From a virus, in the IMG/VR virus record IMGVR_UViG_3300017751_000053, positions 1 to 40,521 of that record: a stretch of 40,521 nt of DNA; one strand, 5' to 3'. The notes beneath the pieces are model-generated. The model was not told the DNA's origin and did not search any database. It saw only the letters and a program-made list of their open reading frames with translations. Below, one piece after another: positions 32,308 to 40,503 of this stretch (position 1 is its first letter; the number at the start of each line of letters is the position of its first letter). A program made the translations under genes and the position numbers.

Positions 32308-33939
32308 TTACACTTCTTCAAAGGCTAAATTACTTTCACTATAATTCAGTCTTCCAGACGATAAATTATACCTTGCTTCTCCGCACGGGCCTGTATCTCC
32401 AGAAAACCTTGACTTCAAGACTGCAAATTTTACAATATTTCTATCAGATTTTTCAGATGCCATCATGTTTCTAGCAAAACCAATTATATCAAAACTTATC
32501 TGCTTGATGCTTCCAGATCCTTTAATAGAATCTAGATTAGGCATAATACCCTCTTCAAAACTCTTACCCTCACCCGAACTTTTTCTCAAGTGCGATATTA
32601 AAGTTAAATGAATGTTATAACGTTTTGTAATCTTTAATAAAGATGACATAACTTTATCAACTGCTTCATTGCCTGTTGCACCATCAACACCCTCACTTAC
32701 AGCGATTGTGATATGGTCAAGAATTAAATATTGACAACCTAAGGCTGCTAAGTATTCAATCCTATCTAACAAAGAAGTATCAGCTACAGATCCTTGGTGG
32801 TCTAAGAGAATTAATCTCTCATCGCCAAATACCTTTTCATAACCTTTACGTGCTTCGTCTTCTGTAACATCCTCAGGCATTCTAATATTTTTATTAATAG
32901 CCATACCTATAAGTTTAGTAGCAGTATCACCAATAGATTCCTCTAATGATATTAATCCTACCTTAGATTCAGTTTTATCTAATAAGTTTAATATTGTTTC
33001 TTTAACAACAGTAGACTTTCCAGATCCTGTACCAGATGTAAATAAAGTAATCTCACCTAATCTCATACCAAACAACTTATCATTTATACCTTTTAAACAA
33101 TTAGGATAAGGAACAGACTGAACTGTAGATCTCTCTTTAAATGCATCCCATATCTTTTCACCACTAACAAAGTTGTCAGGTTTATAGACCTTAGCACCCC
33201 AAATATTAGATAGGTAAGTATCAGATTGTTCTTTACATAAAGCATCGTTAGCATCTTTATAAACACTATTAACTATATGGGCTTTACCAGGCTTTATAAC
33301 ATGGGCGACATCATTAGCAGAAGCAACACCAGGCTCATCATTATCAAATGCTAAAAATACTTTATCGTATTTATTAACAAAATCTAAATTAGAAGCAATA
33401 TTACGTCTAGCTGATTGAGCACCATTAACAATTGATACAACATCAAACTTGGCTTTGGCTTTAGTCAACATCTCAAGTAAAGATAGACAATCTATTTCAC
33501 CCTCAGTAATAACTAAATTTCTATACTTACCACAATTAGTCTGATTAAATAATTCAGGAACTTCAGCCTTACCAACAACTCTAAAGTCTTTAGTAGCTAC
33601 AATTCTTTTCTTATAAGCTTTAACTTTTTTATTAATTGTGATTGGATAGTAATGACTAATAATATTTCTATCTTGATCGTACTCAACCTTAACACCAGAA
33701 TTGTATAATACTTGTTTAGATATACCTCTAAAGCTATCAACAGGTAATGATTCAATCTCATCCAGACTTAAATTACTCTGAACAACATCAAAAACAACTT
33801 CCGTATCTTGTGTATCCTTGGCTTGTGTTTTCTTACAAGAAAAACAAAAAGCGGATCCGTCACTATAAACTGCATTAGCATCACTGCTACCACAACTTTC
33901 ACAACTTGTATGTTTTATAAAGTTGGTGTTCTTACCCAT
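32308..33939 (-). CDS. Primase-helicase (T7 gp4-like)
   Basis: A 543-residue protein unwinds DNA at the fork and makes primers. It has a zinc-binding start (C13, C16, C32, C35), a Toprim primase core with ITEGEID (E146) and FDNDEPG (D199, D201), and a RecA-like helicase with Walker A GTGSGKST (303-310) and Walker B-like YLILDHIT. This is the domain order and length of T7 gp4. It belongs to a T7-like replication set with the polymerase and exonuclease genes. Confidence 0.93.
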   Translation of the reverse strand: MGKNTNFIKHTSCESCGSSDANAVYSDGSAFCFSCKKTQAKDTQDTEVVFDVVQSNLSLDEIESLPVDSFRGISKQVLYNSGVKVEYDQDRNIISHYYPITINKKVKAYKKRIVATKDFRVVGKAEVPELFNQTNCGKYRNLVITEGEIDCLSLLEMLTKAKAKFDVVSIVNGAQSARRNIASNLDFVNKYDKVFLAFDNDEPGVASANDVAHVIKPGKAHIVNSVYKDANDALCKEQSDTYLSNIWGAKVYKPDNFVSGEKIWDAFKERSTVQSVPYPNCLKGINDKLFGMRLGEITLFTSGTGSGKSTVVKETILNLLDKTESKVGLISLEESIGDTATKLIGMAINKNIRMPEDVTEDEARKGYEKVFGDERLILLDHQGSVADTSLLDRIEYLAALGCQYLILDHITIAVSEGVDGATGNEAVDKVMSSLLKITKRYNIHLTLISHLRKSSGEGKSFEEGIMPNLDSIKGSGSIKQISFDIIGFARNMMASEKSDRNIVKFAVLKSRFSGDTGPCGEARYNLSSGRLNYSESNLAFEEV

Positions 33940-33950
33940 ATTATACCTCT

Positions 33951-34325
33951 CTATGTTATATTATTATATCTCTTATCAATCCATTTACTGAAACGAATTA
34001 AATCTTCGCCACTTGCATTACTCATCATTTTATTAGCTAACGAACATACAAACTCTACATTACCTTTAATGTAACCTTTTCTAGGATCTTTACGATCTAG
34101 TGTAGGGCTGTAATTATCGCCACCTAAAAGACCTTGGCTAGGTTTCATTACATAACCTAGTATAGGACATCTACTGTCTTTAGGATAAATAGATTTTAAA
34201 TATTCTAAATCTAAATCAAAGTTTAATTTATTTTTCTTAACACGGTCTTTGCAATGATTAAATGATCTACTGCAAATACCTTTAACTGATCTGTAATATT
34301 TCAGTTTACTTTCACGTTTACACAT
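33951..34325 (-). CDS. HNH / endonuclease VII-like nuclease
   Basis: A 124-residue protein has Cys-rich N-terminal parts (C2, C18, C25), CPILGY (C53) and PTLDRKDPRKGYIKGNVEFV (74-93) followed by LANKM. This matches HNH/endonuclease VII-like enzymes, which cut branched DNA or resolve recombination intermediates. In T7-like replication sets such a nuclease lies near the exonuclease and helicase genes. It overlaps the exonuclease gene. Confidence 0.7.
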   Translation of the reverse strand: MCKRESKLKYYRSVKGICSRSFNHCKDRVKKNKLNFDLDLEYLKSIYPKDSRCPILGYVMKPSQGLLGGDNYSPTLDRKDPRKGYIKGNVEFVCSLANKMMSNASGEDLIRFSKWIDKRYNNIT

Positions 34326-35052
34326 TTTTTATAAACCTTTCCCAGTATTCTATATTCCAATCAGAATTATCTTTATAATCTTTAATTAAATAAAGCATCT
34401 TACCCATTACATTTAATCTATTGATATAATCTTCAGGATGATGTTTTTTATATAATCTAATTACAGATTCAAATTGTTTAGTTAATGTTTTACCTTTTAA
34501 TAACTTATCAGCCTTTACAATACCTACACCTTTTAAACCAGGTATATTATCAACAGTATCTCCTGTTAAAAGTTGTGTATTAAAAAACGAACAAGCATCA
34601 AATCTAGATATTGCTTTAACGTGCTTATGCATCATATTATAAAACAAACCACCTATAATCATCCAATCCTTATCAACAGTAATTAAAACATATAGTTGTC
34701 CTTTATTTAAATACTTAGTAGCCTCAACAGAAGCAGTATCGTCAGCCTCATAACCCTCTTTACTAACTGGTTTATATTCTTGTAAAACATAATCTTTACA
34801 CTCTTTAAAGTTAACAGGTTTTTCTTTTCTCTTACCTTTATAGATTAAAATATCTTGTTTAATATCTCTTCTAAAATTTCCACGTGCAGATACATGTAAT
34901 GAATATTTATCACATTGTATTTCATCTTTTACACTTTGGTATATTTCATCAAATGTAGTCTTAACATTTAAATTATCCTTTAAGGCTTTATGACATGCCC
35001 TGTATATCAATACATCACCGTCAATTATCCCTATCATATTGTTTTTATTCAT
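34318..35052 (-). CDS. 5'-3' exonuclease (T7 gp6-like, FEN family)
   Basis: A 244-residue nuclease has the FEN/PIN-type acidic residues: IIDGDVL (D11, D13), GYEADDTAS (helical acidic cluster), LITVDKDW and GDTVDNIPGLKGVG (helix-hairpin-helix start). It removes primers and degrades DNA during replication or host DNA breakdown. It overlaps the nuclease gene and lies between it and the polymerase gene. Confidence 0.9.
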   Translation of the reverse strand: MNKNNMIGIIDGDVLIYRACHKALKDNLNVKTTFDEIYQSVKDEIQCDKYSLHVSARGNFRRDIKQDILIYKGKRKEKPVNFKECKDYVLQEYKPVSKEGYEADDTASVEATKYLNKGQLYVLITVDKDWMIIGGLFYNMMHKHVKAISRFDACSFFNTQLLTGDTVDNIPGLKGVGIVKADKLLKGKTLTKQFESVIRLYKKHHPEDYINRLNVMGKMLYLIKDYKDNSDWNIEYWERFIKNV

Positions 35053-35109
35053 TATTTTTGATCTTTCTATAATTTTGTTGGGTTAACGTTTTACCGCTAA
35101 CCCATTTAA

Positions 35110-36939
35110 CTAGTGAGTATCAAGCCACGAATTTCCGTGTTTGGCATCCCCACCCATTTGAATATTAAGTTCTAGTTTTTTAGTAATATAATCACCAAAA
35201 GAATAACTTAATATTTCTTTAACTCGTTCAACGTTCTCAGGTTTAGTCTGTACTTGAACTTCATCATGAATCAAACCTAATATATCTACATCTAAGTTTT
35301 CATCTTTAAACATTTTAAAAGCATTAACTACAGCAGTCTTAACTGTAATAGCCTCAAAACATTGTAGTAAATAGTTTAAACATTTAAAACTAGACTCAGC
35401 GTAGATACGTCTACCGTCAAGCCCTGGAATAAAACCTAAACCATCTTTATTCTTAGTTGTGTAGAAAAATCTATTCAACTTCTCGACAAGTTCTTTAAGA
35501 CCTGGTAGGGCTTTATAAAGTTTGTTTTTAACTTCTTTACCCTTATCTGCATCTTCAACACCTGTAACCATTTTGCCAAGCTTGAGGGCACCTGCACCAA
35601 ATACTGTAGCGTAGAGCAATCCCTTGGCTAAAGGCCTTGAGACTCCAACAGTATCAGCATTGTGTTGATGGATATCACCATTTAAAACATGATCATTAAC
35701 TTCTTTATTATTTAAGTAATGACATAATGCTCTAATTTGGTTACCCGAACTATCACACCCAACCATAACTTTATTATCATCAGCGATAAATAAAGATCGC
35801 ATCTCTTTACCAAAAAATGCATTTGAGTTAGGTACGTTAACAACTTTACTGTGTCTTTGTCTTGACGTAGGTGTACCAAGATTAAAAGCCTCAACATAAA
35901 CTCTATCATTGTTAAGTTCAGCTAACTCTATCCAACCTCTAATAACAGAGTGTCTAGATCTTAACTGATAATATTTTAAAACCTTTTGTCCAATATCACC
36001 TTTAATAGTATGTAACGTATCAGGAGTTATCTTTGGCTCGCCTCCAGGAGTATACATGCTTGGAGTCCATCCCGCATCAATTAACATACCTCTAACCATA
36101 TCCATGTTACCTAAATTTGCTTCAGTCATTTTAAATCTTTGAAACGTTTTCTTAGGATCCCACTTATCAGTATCAGTTTGTTTTATTTCAGTACCTAAAA
36201 ATTCAGATAACATTCTAGCACTCACTGCACTAAATCTACCATCTTGTAGGTACTTTGCTTTTTTAGGTTCCTTATCAATTAAAACTTTTCTAGGTTTTAA
36301 TGTAGGGTTAATCTCATCTTCAATAACTTTCATCTCAGCAGTTAATTGTTCATAGAATTTTTTGGCTTTGGGCGTATCAAAATTCCATTTAGTAGTAACT
36401 TGTCTTGCACATATCTCAGCAATAGCATGTTCAGTTCTTAATGCCTGTTGAAAGTTAGGTCTATTAGCAATTAAAGTTTGAGCTTCATTAACTACATATT
36501 TATAGACCTTGGCCGTCAAATTAATATCCTGAATTCCATAAATTTTCATAGCCTCAGAATAATGATCAAAAGACGGTGAATCACCTTTAGCATCTTTTAG
36601 TATCTTACCAAAATTAGCTAAAGAGTGTTTACCCTCACGTCTAAAATTATTCATTTGAGAAATAATCATAGTGTCTACAAGTTTAACATTATCCTTAGGT
36701 TTCCAATTTTTTAAGGTCAACAAAACTGGTAGGTCATACGCAATTAAATTATGCCCTATAATAGAATCGAACTTATCTAAGTAAGGTGTTAAATCTTTTA
36801 AGGGTTCAGATTTTTCATCATGATCAGAAAAAGTTTTAACCTCATTCGTAACTGGATCTTTAGTTATTGCTAACCATATTGTGTCTACTGTATCAAGTAG
36901 GCCATTGGTTTCCAAATCGAGGAAAACTTTTTTAGTCAT
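35110..36939 (-). CDS. DNA polymerase, family A (T7-like, with 3'-5' exonuclease)
   Basis: A 609-residue polymerase. Proofreading motifs: Exo I FLDLETNG (D8, E10), Exo II IGHNLIAYD (N64, D69), Exo III YGIQD (Y134, D138). Polymerase motifs: motif A GCDSSGNQIR (D396), motif B RPLAKGLLYATVFGAG (R435, K439, Y443), motif C LIHDEV (H558, D559, E560). Y443 aligns with T7 Y526 (Pol I F762). The usual motif A Glu (T7 E480, Pol I E710, the steric gate) is Gln here (Q401, codon CAA at 35737-35739). Shorter than T7 (704 aa), it may lack the thioredoxin-binding loop. It copies the phage genome. Confidence 0.95.
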   Translation of the reverse strand: MTKKVFLDLETNGLLDTVDTIWLAITKDPVTNEVKTFSDHDEKSEPLKDLTPYLDKFDSIIGHNLIAYDLPVLLTLKNWKPKDNVKLVDTMIISQMNNFRREGKHSLANFGKILKDAKGDSPSFDHYSEAMKIYGIQDINLTAKVYKYVVNEAQTLIANRPNFQQALRTEHAIAEICARQVTTKWNFDTPKAKKFYEQLTAEMKVIEDEINPTLKPRKVLIDKEPKKAKYLQDGRFSAVSARMLSEFLGTEIKQTDTDKWDPKKTFQRFKMTEANLGNMDMVRGMLIDAGWTPSMYTPGGEPKITPDTLHTIKGDIGQKVLKYYQLRSRHSVIRGWIELAELNNDRVYVEAFNLGTPTSRQRHSKVVNVPNSNAFFGKEMRSLFIADDNKVMVGCDSSGNQIRALCHYLNNKEVNDHVLNGDIHQHNADTVGVSRPLAKGLLYATVFGAGALKLGKMVTGVEDADKGKEVKNKLYKALPGLKELVEKLNRFFYTTKNKDGLGFIPGLDGRRIYAESSFKCLNYLLQCFEAITVKTAVVNAFKMFKDENLDVDILGLIHDEVQVQTKPENVERVKEILSYSFGDYITKKLELNIQMGGDAKHGNSWLDTH

Positions 36940-36949
36940 TTTATATCCT

Positions 36950-37651
36950 TTATAATTTATTATTAATTCTTTTATCGGCTATATCAAAATATTCTTTGTT
37001 TGATTCTATTCCAATAAAATTTCTATTAGTATTATTACAAGCAACACCCGTACTTCCGCTACCCATTGTAAAGTCTAAGACAGTGTCATTTTCATTAGTA
37101 TAAGTTTTAATTAAATATTCTAATAAGGCTACTGGCTTTTGGGTTGGGTGTAATTTATTTTTATCAGAAGCAAATTCAATAACAGTTTTAGGATATCTAA
37201 AACCATTATTTTCTGTAACAACAGAAACTTGATCGCCATAATTTGAACTAGGTCTACCTGATTTTATTTTATAAGGCTTACCTTGTGTCATTTGAGGATT
37301 ATACTTATGTGGTTTTAAACTAAACACACAAATATCTTCATGATTTTTTAATGGGTATTTCTTAGCATTAAGATGTCCCGTACCTTGGGGTTTCATCCAT
37401 ATCCAATTATACTTAAACATATTAAGATTGCTTGAAACTAAAACAGAAGTAAAAGGGTTTTGAGAAAATATTACTGACGCAGTATTATCTTTTGAAACCC
37501 TTTTTAATTCTACCCACATTTTATCTAATGGAATAATACTATCCCATTTATTTCTTGTAGTACCATAAGGCGGATCTGTAAGTATTAAATCAACACTATT
37601 AGATTCTAATGTTGGTAATACTTTTAAACAATCATCGTTTATGATTTTCAT
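36950..37651 (-). CDS. Adenine-N6-type DNA methyltransferase
   Basis: A 233-residue enzyme has DPPY (26-29) early and the SAM-binding loop DFTMGSGSTG (193-202) late. This motif order is the beta class. It should methylate adenine (N6; DPPY is usual for that, cytosine N4 less likely) in a specific site, with no restriction enzyme nearby. It probably protects phage DNA from host nucleases. Its start overlaps the dNMP kinase stop by 4 bases. Confidence 0.85.
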   Translation of the reverse strand: MKIINDDCLKVLPTLESNSVDLILTDPPYGTTRNKWDSIIPLDKMWVELKRVSKDNTASVIFSQNPFTSVLVSSNLNMFKYNWIWMKPQGTGHLNAKKYPLKNHEDICVFSLKPHKYNPQMTQGKPYKIKSGRPSSNYGDQVSVVTENNGFRYPKTVIEFASDKNKLHPTQKPVALLEYLIKTYTNENDTVLDFTMGSGSTGVACNNTNRNFIGIESNKEYFDIADKRINNKL

Positions 37652-38181
37652 ACTATCCTGTCTTTTAAGAAATTATAAAACTTAGCCTGTAAAGCTTCCC
37701 TAGTACCATCATTATTAAAACCATAACTAAAAGCATGATTATCTAATGCGTGTTCAGATTCATGGCTATCTCCATTACAATCAGGTCTTTTAACGCAAAC
37801 AACAAAACCATGTTTTTCAATCATTTTAATTTCATTAGGGAATCTTACATCAGTTATAACAACATGTTCTTTACAGTTTTCATATTGCTTTTCTAATATT
37901 CTAACCCAAACATCTTCATGTAAATTTTCTCTAAAAGCCATACCAACTTTTTGTAATATTTCTCTTGAAGATAAATTAAACCAATCAGGTAAAGGTAGTT
38001 CTCTAAGTTCTCTTTCACCATCAGTACCAGATAAAATTGCTTTATCTATTCCAAAAGTAGTATGTGTTAAATCTTTTATAGGTTGAGCAAAACTCATCTT
38101 ACGCCAACCAAATGTATTAGTTAACACCTCACCTAATGTGTCTTTTCCCGACCCCTTGTATCCGCAAATCCCAATAATCAT
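37648..38181 (-). CDS. Deoxynucleoside monophosphate kinase
   Basis: A 177-residue kinase has a P-loop GYKGSGKDT (7-15) at the start, RKMSFAQPIKDLTHTTFG and VVITDVRFPNEIKMIEKHGF. These match phage dNMP kinases (T4 gp1-like), which turn dNMPs into dNDPs. With RNR it feeds DNA synthesis. It overlaps the genes on both sides by 4 bases, so it is translationally coupled. Confidence 0.85.
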   Translation of the reverse strand: MIIGICGYKGSGKDTLGEVLTNTFGWRKMSFAQPIKDLTHTTFGIDKAILSGTDGERELRELPLPDWFNLSSREILQKVGMAFRENLHEDVWVRILEKQYENCKEHVVITDVRFPNEIKMIEKHGFVVCVKRPDCNGDSHESEHALDNHAFSYGFNNDGTREALQAKFYNFLKDRIV

Positions 38182-38405
38182 AAATTTTTTATCCTTTGTA
38201 ATTTTAATTTTGTTTTTCTATTTGAAAAAATAGTTCTCCATATCCAAGAACGTACCATTGATATTATTGTAAATATTATTGCTATATTAAAACTTTCCCA
38301 AACAGTAGGGTGTAAATCAAAAAACGGAAATATTAATAATTGAATTAATGTAGATAATATTAATCCACTACCTACATCAATAAATGTCTCAAATAAATTT
38401 CTCAT
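38178..38405 (-). CDS. Small two-helix membrane protein (DUF7220-like)
   Basis: A 75-residue protein has FETFIDVGSGLILSTLIQ, then LLIFPFFDLHPTVWESFNIA and IIFTIISMVRSWIWRTIF. Two membrane segments and the ET...RSWxxR pattern match a small family common in phages, which I recall as DUF7220. Function is unknown. It sits between the dNMP kinase and the Mom-like genes. Confidence 0.65.
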   Translation of the reverse strand: MRNLFETFIDVGSGLILSTLIQLLIFPFFDLHPTVWESFNIAIIFTIISMVRSWIWRTIFSNRKTKLKLQRIKNL

Positions 38406-38408
38406 GTA

Positions 38409-39035
38409 TTATACTTTCATTTTAATTTCTTCGTTACTTTTAGGATATCCCATTAACGGATATTTTAAATCTTTTAACAATTGCTTCTTATCTTTTTTAT
38501 TAGCAATTATATAAATATATCTATGCTTTTGGGGTCTATCAACTTCATGAAACTTATCAGTATTCTCTTTACGATATTTTAAAGAATATTGTTCACAAAC
38601 AGTTTTACTATGTTTATTAGATCCTATTTCTCTCCACTCTTTTCTTTTAGTGGATAAGCCTGAATATAAAAAGTTAGTAGCCTGATAAATATAACCTGTA
38701 TGGTTTTGACTAGTATCAGCATAAGAAATTAAGATACTTGGTTGTGGTAACATTTTAATTGTTCTACCCACTAAAAAACTAGCCTCATTCTTTTTATTAT
38801 TTTTTAATACTAATCTATTTAACTCAATAACTTTTTTTCTATGATCAACACCCGCAACACCTTTACAAAGTGGTTGAGAGGGTGGCGATCCGTAAGTGAC
38901 AACACCAACTAATTCATTTTCATAAAATAAACCATAAGCGTAAGTAATGCTTGGCATTCTTTTCGCATAGTGAATATCTAAAATAAAAGGTTTAGTATCG
39001 TTATAGGTTATTTGTTTTACTGAATATCCAATCAT
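38409..39035 (-). CDS. Mom-like DNA modification protein
   Basis: A 208-residue protein has the pattern of phage Mu Mom relatives: HYAKRMPSITYAYGLF, VGVVTYGSPPS, VIELNRLVL, EASFLVGRTIKML and ISYADTSQNHTGYIYQATNF, then FLYSG. Mom is a GNAT-like protein that adds a group to adenine N6 in DNA, which blocks many restriction enzymes. In this window the gene lies near an adenine-type methylase and a dNMP kinase. Whether it is active as in Mu is not shown. Start overlaps the upstream gene by 4 bases. Confidence 0.75.
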   Translation of the reverse strand: MIGYSVKQITYNDTKPFILDIHYAKRMPSITYAYGLFYENELVGVVTYGSPPSQPLCKGVAGVDHRKKVIELNRLVLKNNKKNEASFLVGRTIKMLPQPSILISYADTSQNHTGYIYQATNFLYSGLSTKRKEWREIGSNKHSKTVCEQYSLKYRKENTDKFHEVDRPQKHRYIYIIANKKDKKQLLKDLKYPLMGYPKSNEEIKMKV

Positions 39036-39328
39036 TGAATTGTCTCAAAAGAATCTATTGTGTAAAGATAATTACATGCAAAGTAAGGTCTTAATTCCTG
39101 AGCAATATTCTCATCTTCCATAATCATTTCTTTTTCATCTCTGCTTAAAATAGTTAAATCTAAAATCTGTCCAACTTTAATAACCAAATCTATTTTATCA
39201 GTTTCAGAATTCATTAAACCAATCTGCTTACCCTCAACATCTATATAATATCCTTTAAGAGCATTTTTCTTTTTACCATCTTTAATCTTTTTTATAATCT
39301 CAGGCGATACATTAAAACAATGAAACAT
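39032..39328 (-). CDS. Hypothetical 98-aa protein upstream of Mom-like gene
   Basis: The protein is MFHCFNVSPEIIKKIKDGKK at the start, with a beta-rich middle (IDLVIKVGQILDLTILS). No family is recognised. Its ATGA overlap with the Mom-like gene suggests joint expression, so it could be a cofactor of DNA modification. Mu encodes a translational activator (Com) upstream of mom, but I see no Zn-finger pattern here that would equate the two. Confidence 0.6.
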   Translation of the reverse strand: MFHCFNVSPEIIKKIKDGKKKNALKGYYIDVEGKQIGLMNSETDKIDLVIKVGQILDLTILSRDEKEMIMEDENIAQELRPYFACNYLYTIDSFETIQ

Positions 39329-39392
39329 TTAAAATCCTTTTAGTTAATTAAATTGATGAGCCCGTTAGGGCCCACCAAAAGTTTATTATTAA

Positions 39393-39860
39393 TTAGATAA
39401 CGTCTTTATCAGAATCAATAGCCTCGAAAGCTAAACTTTCGCCACCTTGATATTCTTTTAATTCAGTTACCTGTAAAGCTAAAAGCTGAGTTGAAATTCC
39501 CGTTTTGCCCATATACTCATAAGGTTTCAAGCGTACTTGAGCATTGCCGATCGAGCCATTCCCTATACTAGTTGTGTTAGTAATCGGCTGAAGTTGCTTA
39601 TCAACTACAGCAGGTGGCTTAGTTGAATTCTTACCATCCGCATCAAGATAAATCTTTTTCTTAAGCGTAGTAGAATAAACAACTTTACCATCTTCCTCTA
39701 AAGGCTTAACGTTGATTCCCGCTTTTTTCCAAGCCTCGGCATCAACCTTATTATCAGTCTTAACAGTACAACTATACTGAGGTGTCTTCTTATCAAATCC
39801 TTGATCAGGATTCATCGGGTCAAATTTAACCCAACTTATACTTACATTATTAAGTAGCAT
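39393..39860 (-). CDS. Single-stranded DNA-binding protein
   Basis: A 155-residue protein with a beta-rich OB-like composition: VSISWVKFDPMNPDQGFD, AVVDKQLQPITNTTSIGNGS, then VRLKPYEYMGKTGISTQLLA and QVTELKEYQGG. This is the phage SSB-type (T7 gp2.5 / DUF2815-like) pattern, with an acidic end (FEAIDSDKDVI) that would bind replication partners. Codons are more C-ending than in its neighbours, consistent with high expression. Ribosome site AAAGGAAAA. Confidence 0.75.
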   Translation of the reverse strand: MLLNNVSISWVKFDPMNPDQGFDKKTPQYSCTVKTDNKVDAEAWKKAGINVKPLEEDGKVVYSTTLKKKIYLDADGKNSTKPPAVVDKQLQPITNTTSIGNGSIGNAQVRLKPYEYMGKTGISTQLLALQVTELKEYQGGESLAFEAIDSDKDVI

Positions 39861-39897
39861 ATTATTTTCCTTTTATTGTTATTTGCAAACAACAGAC

Positions 39898-40029
39898 TTA
39901 GGATCGACCTTGTCTATTGTATTTCTTATTGTGTTGTAACTTTTTACTTTTACTAGGACTCTTGGAATGAACTCCAGGTCGCTTAGTTCTTTTAGCACGT
40001 TCAAAAGCCGTGTCTTTTTTCTTAGCCAT
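39898..40029 (-). CDS. Small basic RPGVHSK protein (43 aa)
   Basis: A 43-residue protein starts MAKKKDTAFERAKRTKRPGV and contains RPGVHSKSPSKSKK and NKKYNRQG. Similar RPGVHSK/RPGVHAK short proteins are common in marine T7-like phages. A good AAAGGAAA ribosome site precedes it. The charge suggests nucleic acid binding; the role is unknown. Confidence 0.65.
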   Translation of the reverse strand: MAKKKDTAFERAKRTKRPGVHSKSPSKSKKLQHNKKYNRQGRS

Positions 40030-40153
40030 CTATTTCCTTTTTCGGTAAACAAATATCATTATCCCCAGTTCCGCAACTTATACAAATTTTCTCATCGTGG
40101 TTAGCCCACTCATCATATTTTGTGTCATCATTGCATTGTGAACACTTTTCCAT
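40022..40153 (-). CDS. Small Zn-ribbon-like protein (43 aa)
   Basis: The ATG at 40153 has GAGG 5 bases upstream; upstream in-frame ATGs (for example at 40186) have no ribosome site. The protein has CSQC near the start and CISC near residues 24-27, the two halves of a zinc ribbon. It is the first gene of the leftward block and could be a DNA- or RNA-polymerase-binding regulator (inference). It overlaps the next gene by 8 bases. Confidence 0.6.
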   Translation of the reverse strand: MEKCSQCNDDTKYDEWANHDEKICISCGTGDNDICLPKKEIDG

Positions 40154-40253
40154 AAAAACCTCGTATGATTTATCTTTATCCCCCATTAGAGTGAGCCCAA
40201 CTAGAGGAGGAGATTTAGTTAGGCTCAAAAACAAATACATGTTCTCTGTAGGA

Positions 40254-40332
40254 GGGTGTTTCTTAATTCAACTAATAAGTGTGTTTAAAATAGCCCCAGA
40301 AATCCCAGGGGATATGCATTCAAGAAACACCC
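40254..40332. repeat. 11-bp inverted repeat with inner hairpin
   Basis: GGGTGTTTCTT (40254-40264) is the exact reverse complement of AAGAAACACCC (40322-40332). An inner CCCC (40294-40297) faces GGGG (40308-40311). The pieces can form a large stem-loop or cruciform in the leader of the leftward operon. It may be an operator pair or an RNA structure. Confidence 0.7.
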
Positions 40333-40347
40333 CCTAGCAGAAGAATC

Positions 40348-40361
40348 AAAAAAAAAAAAAA
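40348..40361. repeat. A14 homopolymer tract
   Basis: Fourteen consecutive A on the + strand (T on the - strand). It follows the inverted repeat in the wrong orientation to be a U-tract of a leftward terminator. It may bend DNA or help open it; length may be affected by sequencing error. Confidence 0.8.
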
Positions 40362-40384
40362 GACTCCCTAAGGCCATTGGCTAA

Positions 40385-40398
40385 AGGCCCATGGCCCA
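40385..40398 (-). repeat. 14-bp GC-rich motif, copy 2
   Basis: AGGCCCATGGCCCA is the exact reverse complement of the copy at 572-585. Read on the - strand it is the same TGGGCCATGGGCCT, now pointing along the leftward operon. Confidence 0.6.
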
Positions 40399-40419
40399 AG
40401 TATATCCTTAATAAATAAC

Positions 40420-40485
40420 CTAATAGATCCACTAATAGATCCATTAATTAATTATATAGGTAAATCCATCAATAATCTAATAGAT
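40420..40485. repeat. Three CTAATAGAT repeats (iteron-like)
   Basis: CTAATAGAT occurs at 40420-40428, 40432-40440 and 40477-40485. The first two are followed by CCA and are 12 bases apart, about one helical turn. The surroundings are almost pure A/T. This resembles an initiator-binding iteron array or operator set. Confidence 0.5.
40451..40456 (-). promoter_or_regulatory. Possible -10 box for leftward operon
   Basis: The - strand reads TATAAT here, with TAGATT 17 bases upstream as a poor -35 match. It lies within the repeat array and would give a leader of about 290 bases before the first gene. AT-richness makes chance matches likely. Confidence 0.3.
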
Positions 40486-40503
40486 AGCCTTTAGAATAAG
40501 GCT
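40486..40503. other. Hairpin near right edge
   Basis: AGCCTT (40486-40491) pairs with AAGGCT (40498-40503) around TAGAAT, followed by GAGGGCTTTT. It could be a weak terminator or part of the control region; the window ends 18 bases later. Confidence 0.35.

Noticed and set aside
33808-34074. + strand frame opposite the helicase and nuclease genes
   Set aside because: It spans the ends of two well-supported leftward genes and has no recognisable features.
40122-40337. 71-residue + strand frame in the right control region
   Set aside because: It runs through the inverted repeat and opposite the Zn-ribbon gene, and no credible ribosome site was seen.
40348-40361. A14/T14 run as the U-tract of a terminator
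   Set aside because: On the - strand the T-run comes before, not after, the hairpin; on the + strand it is A, not T.
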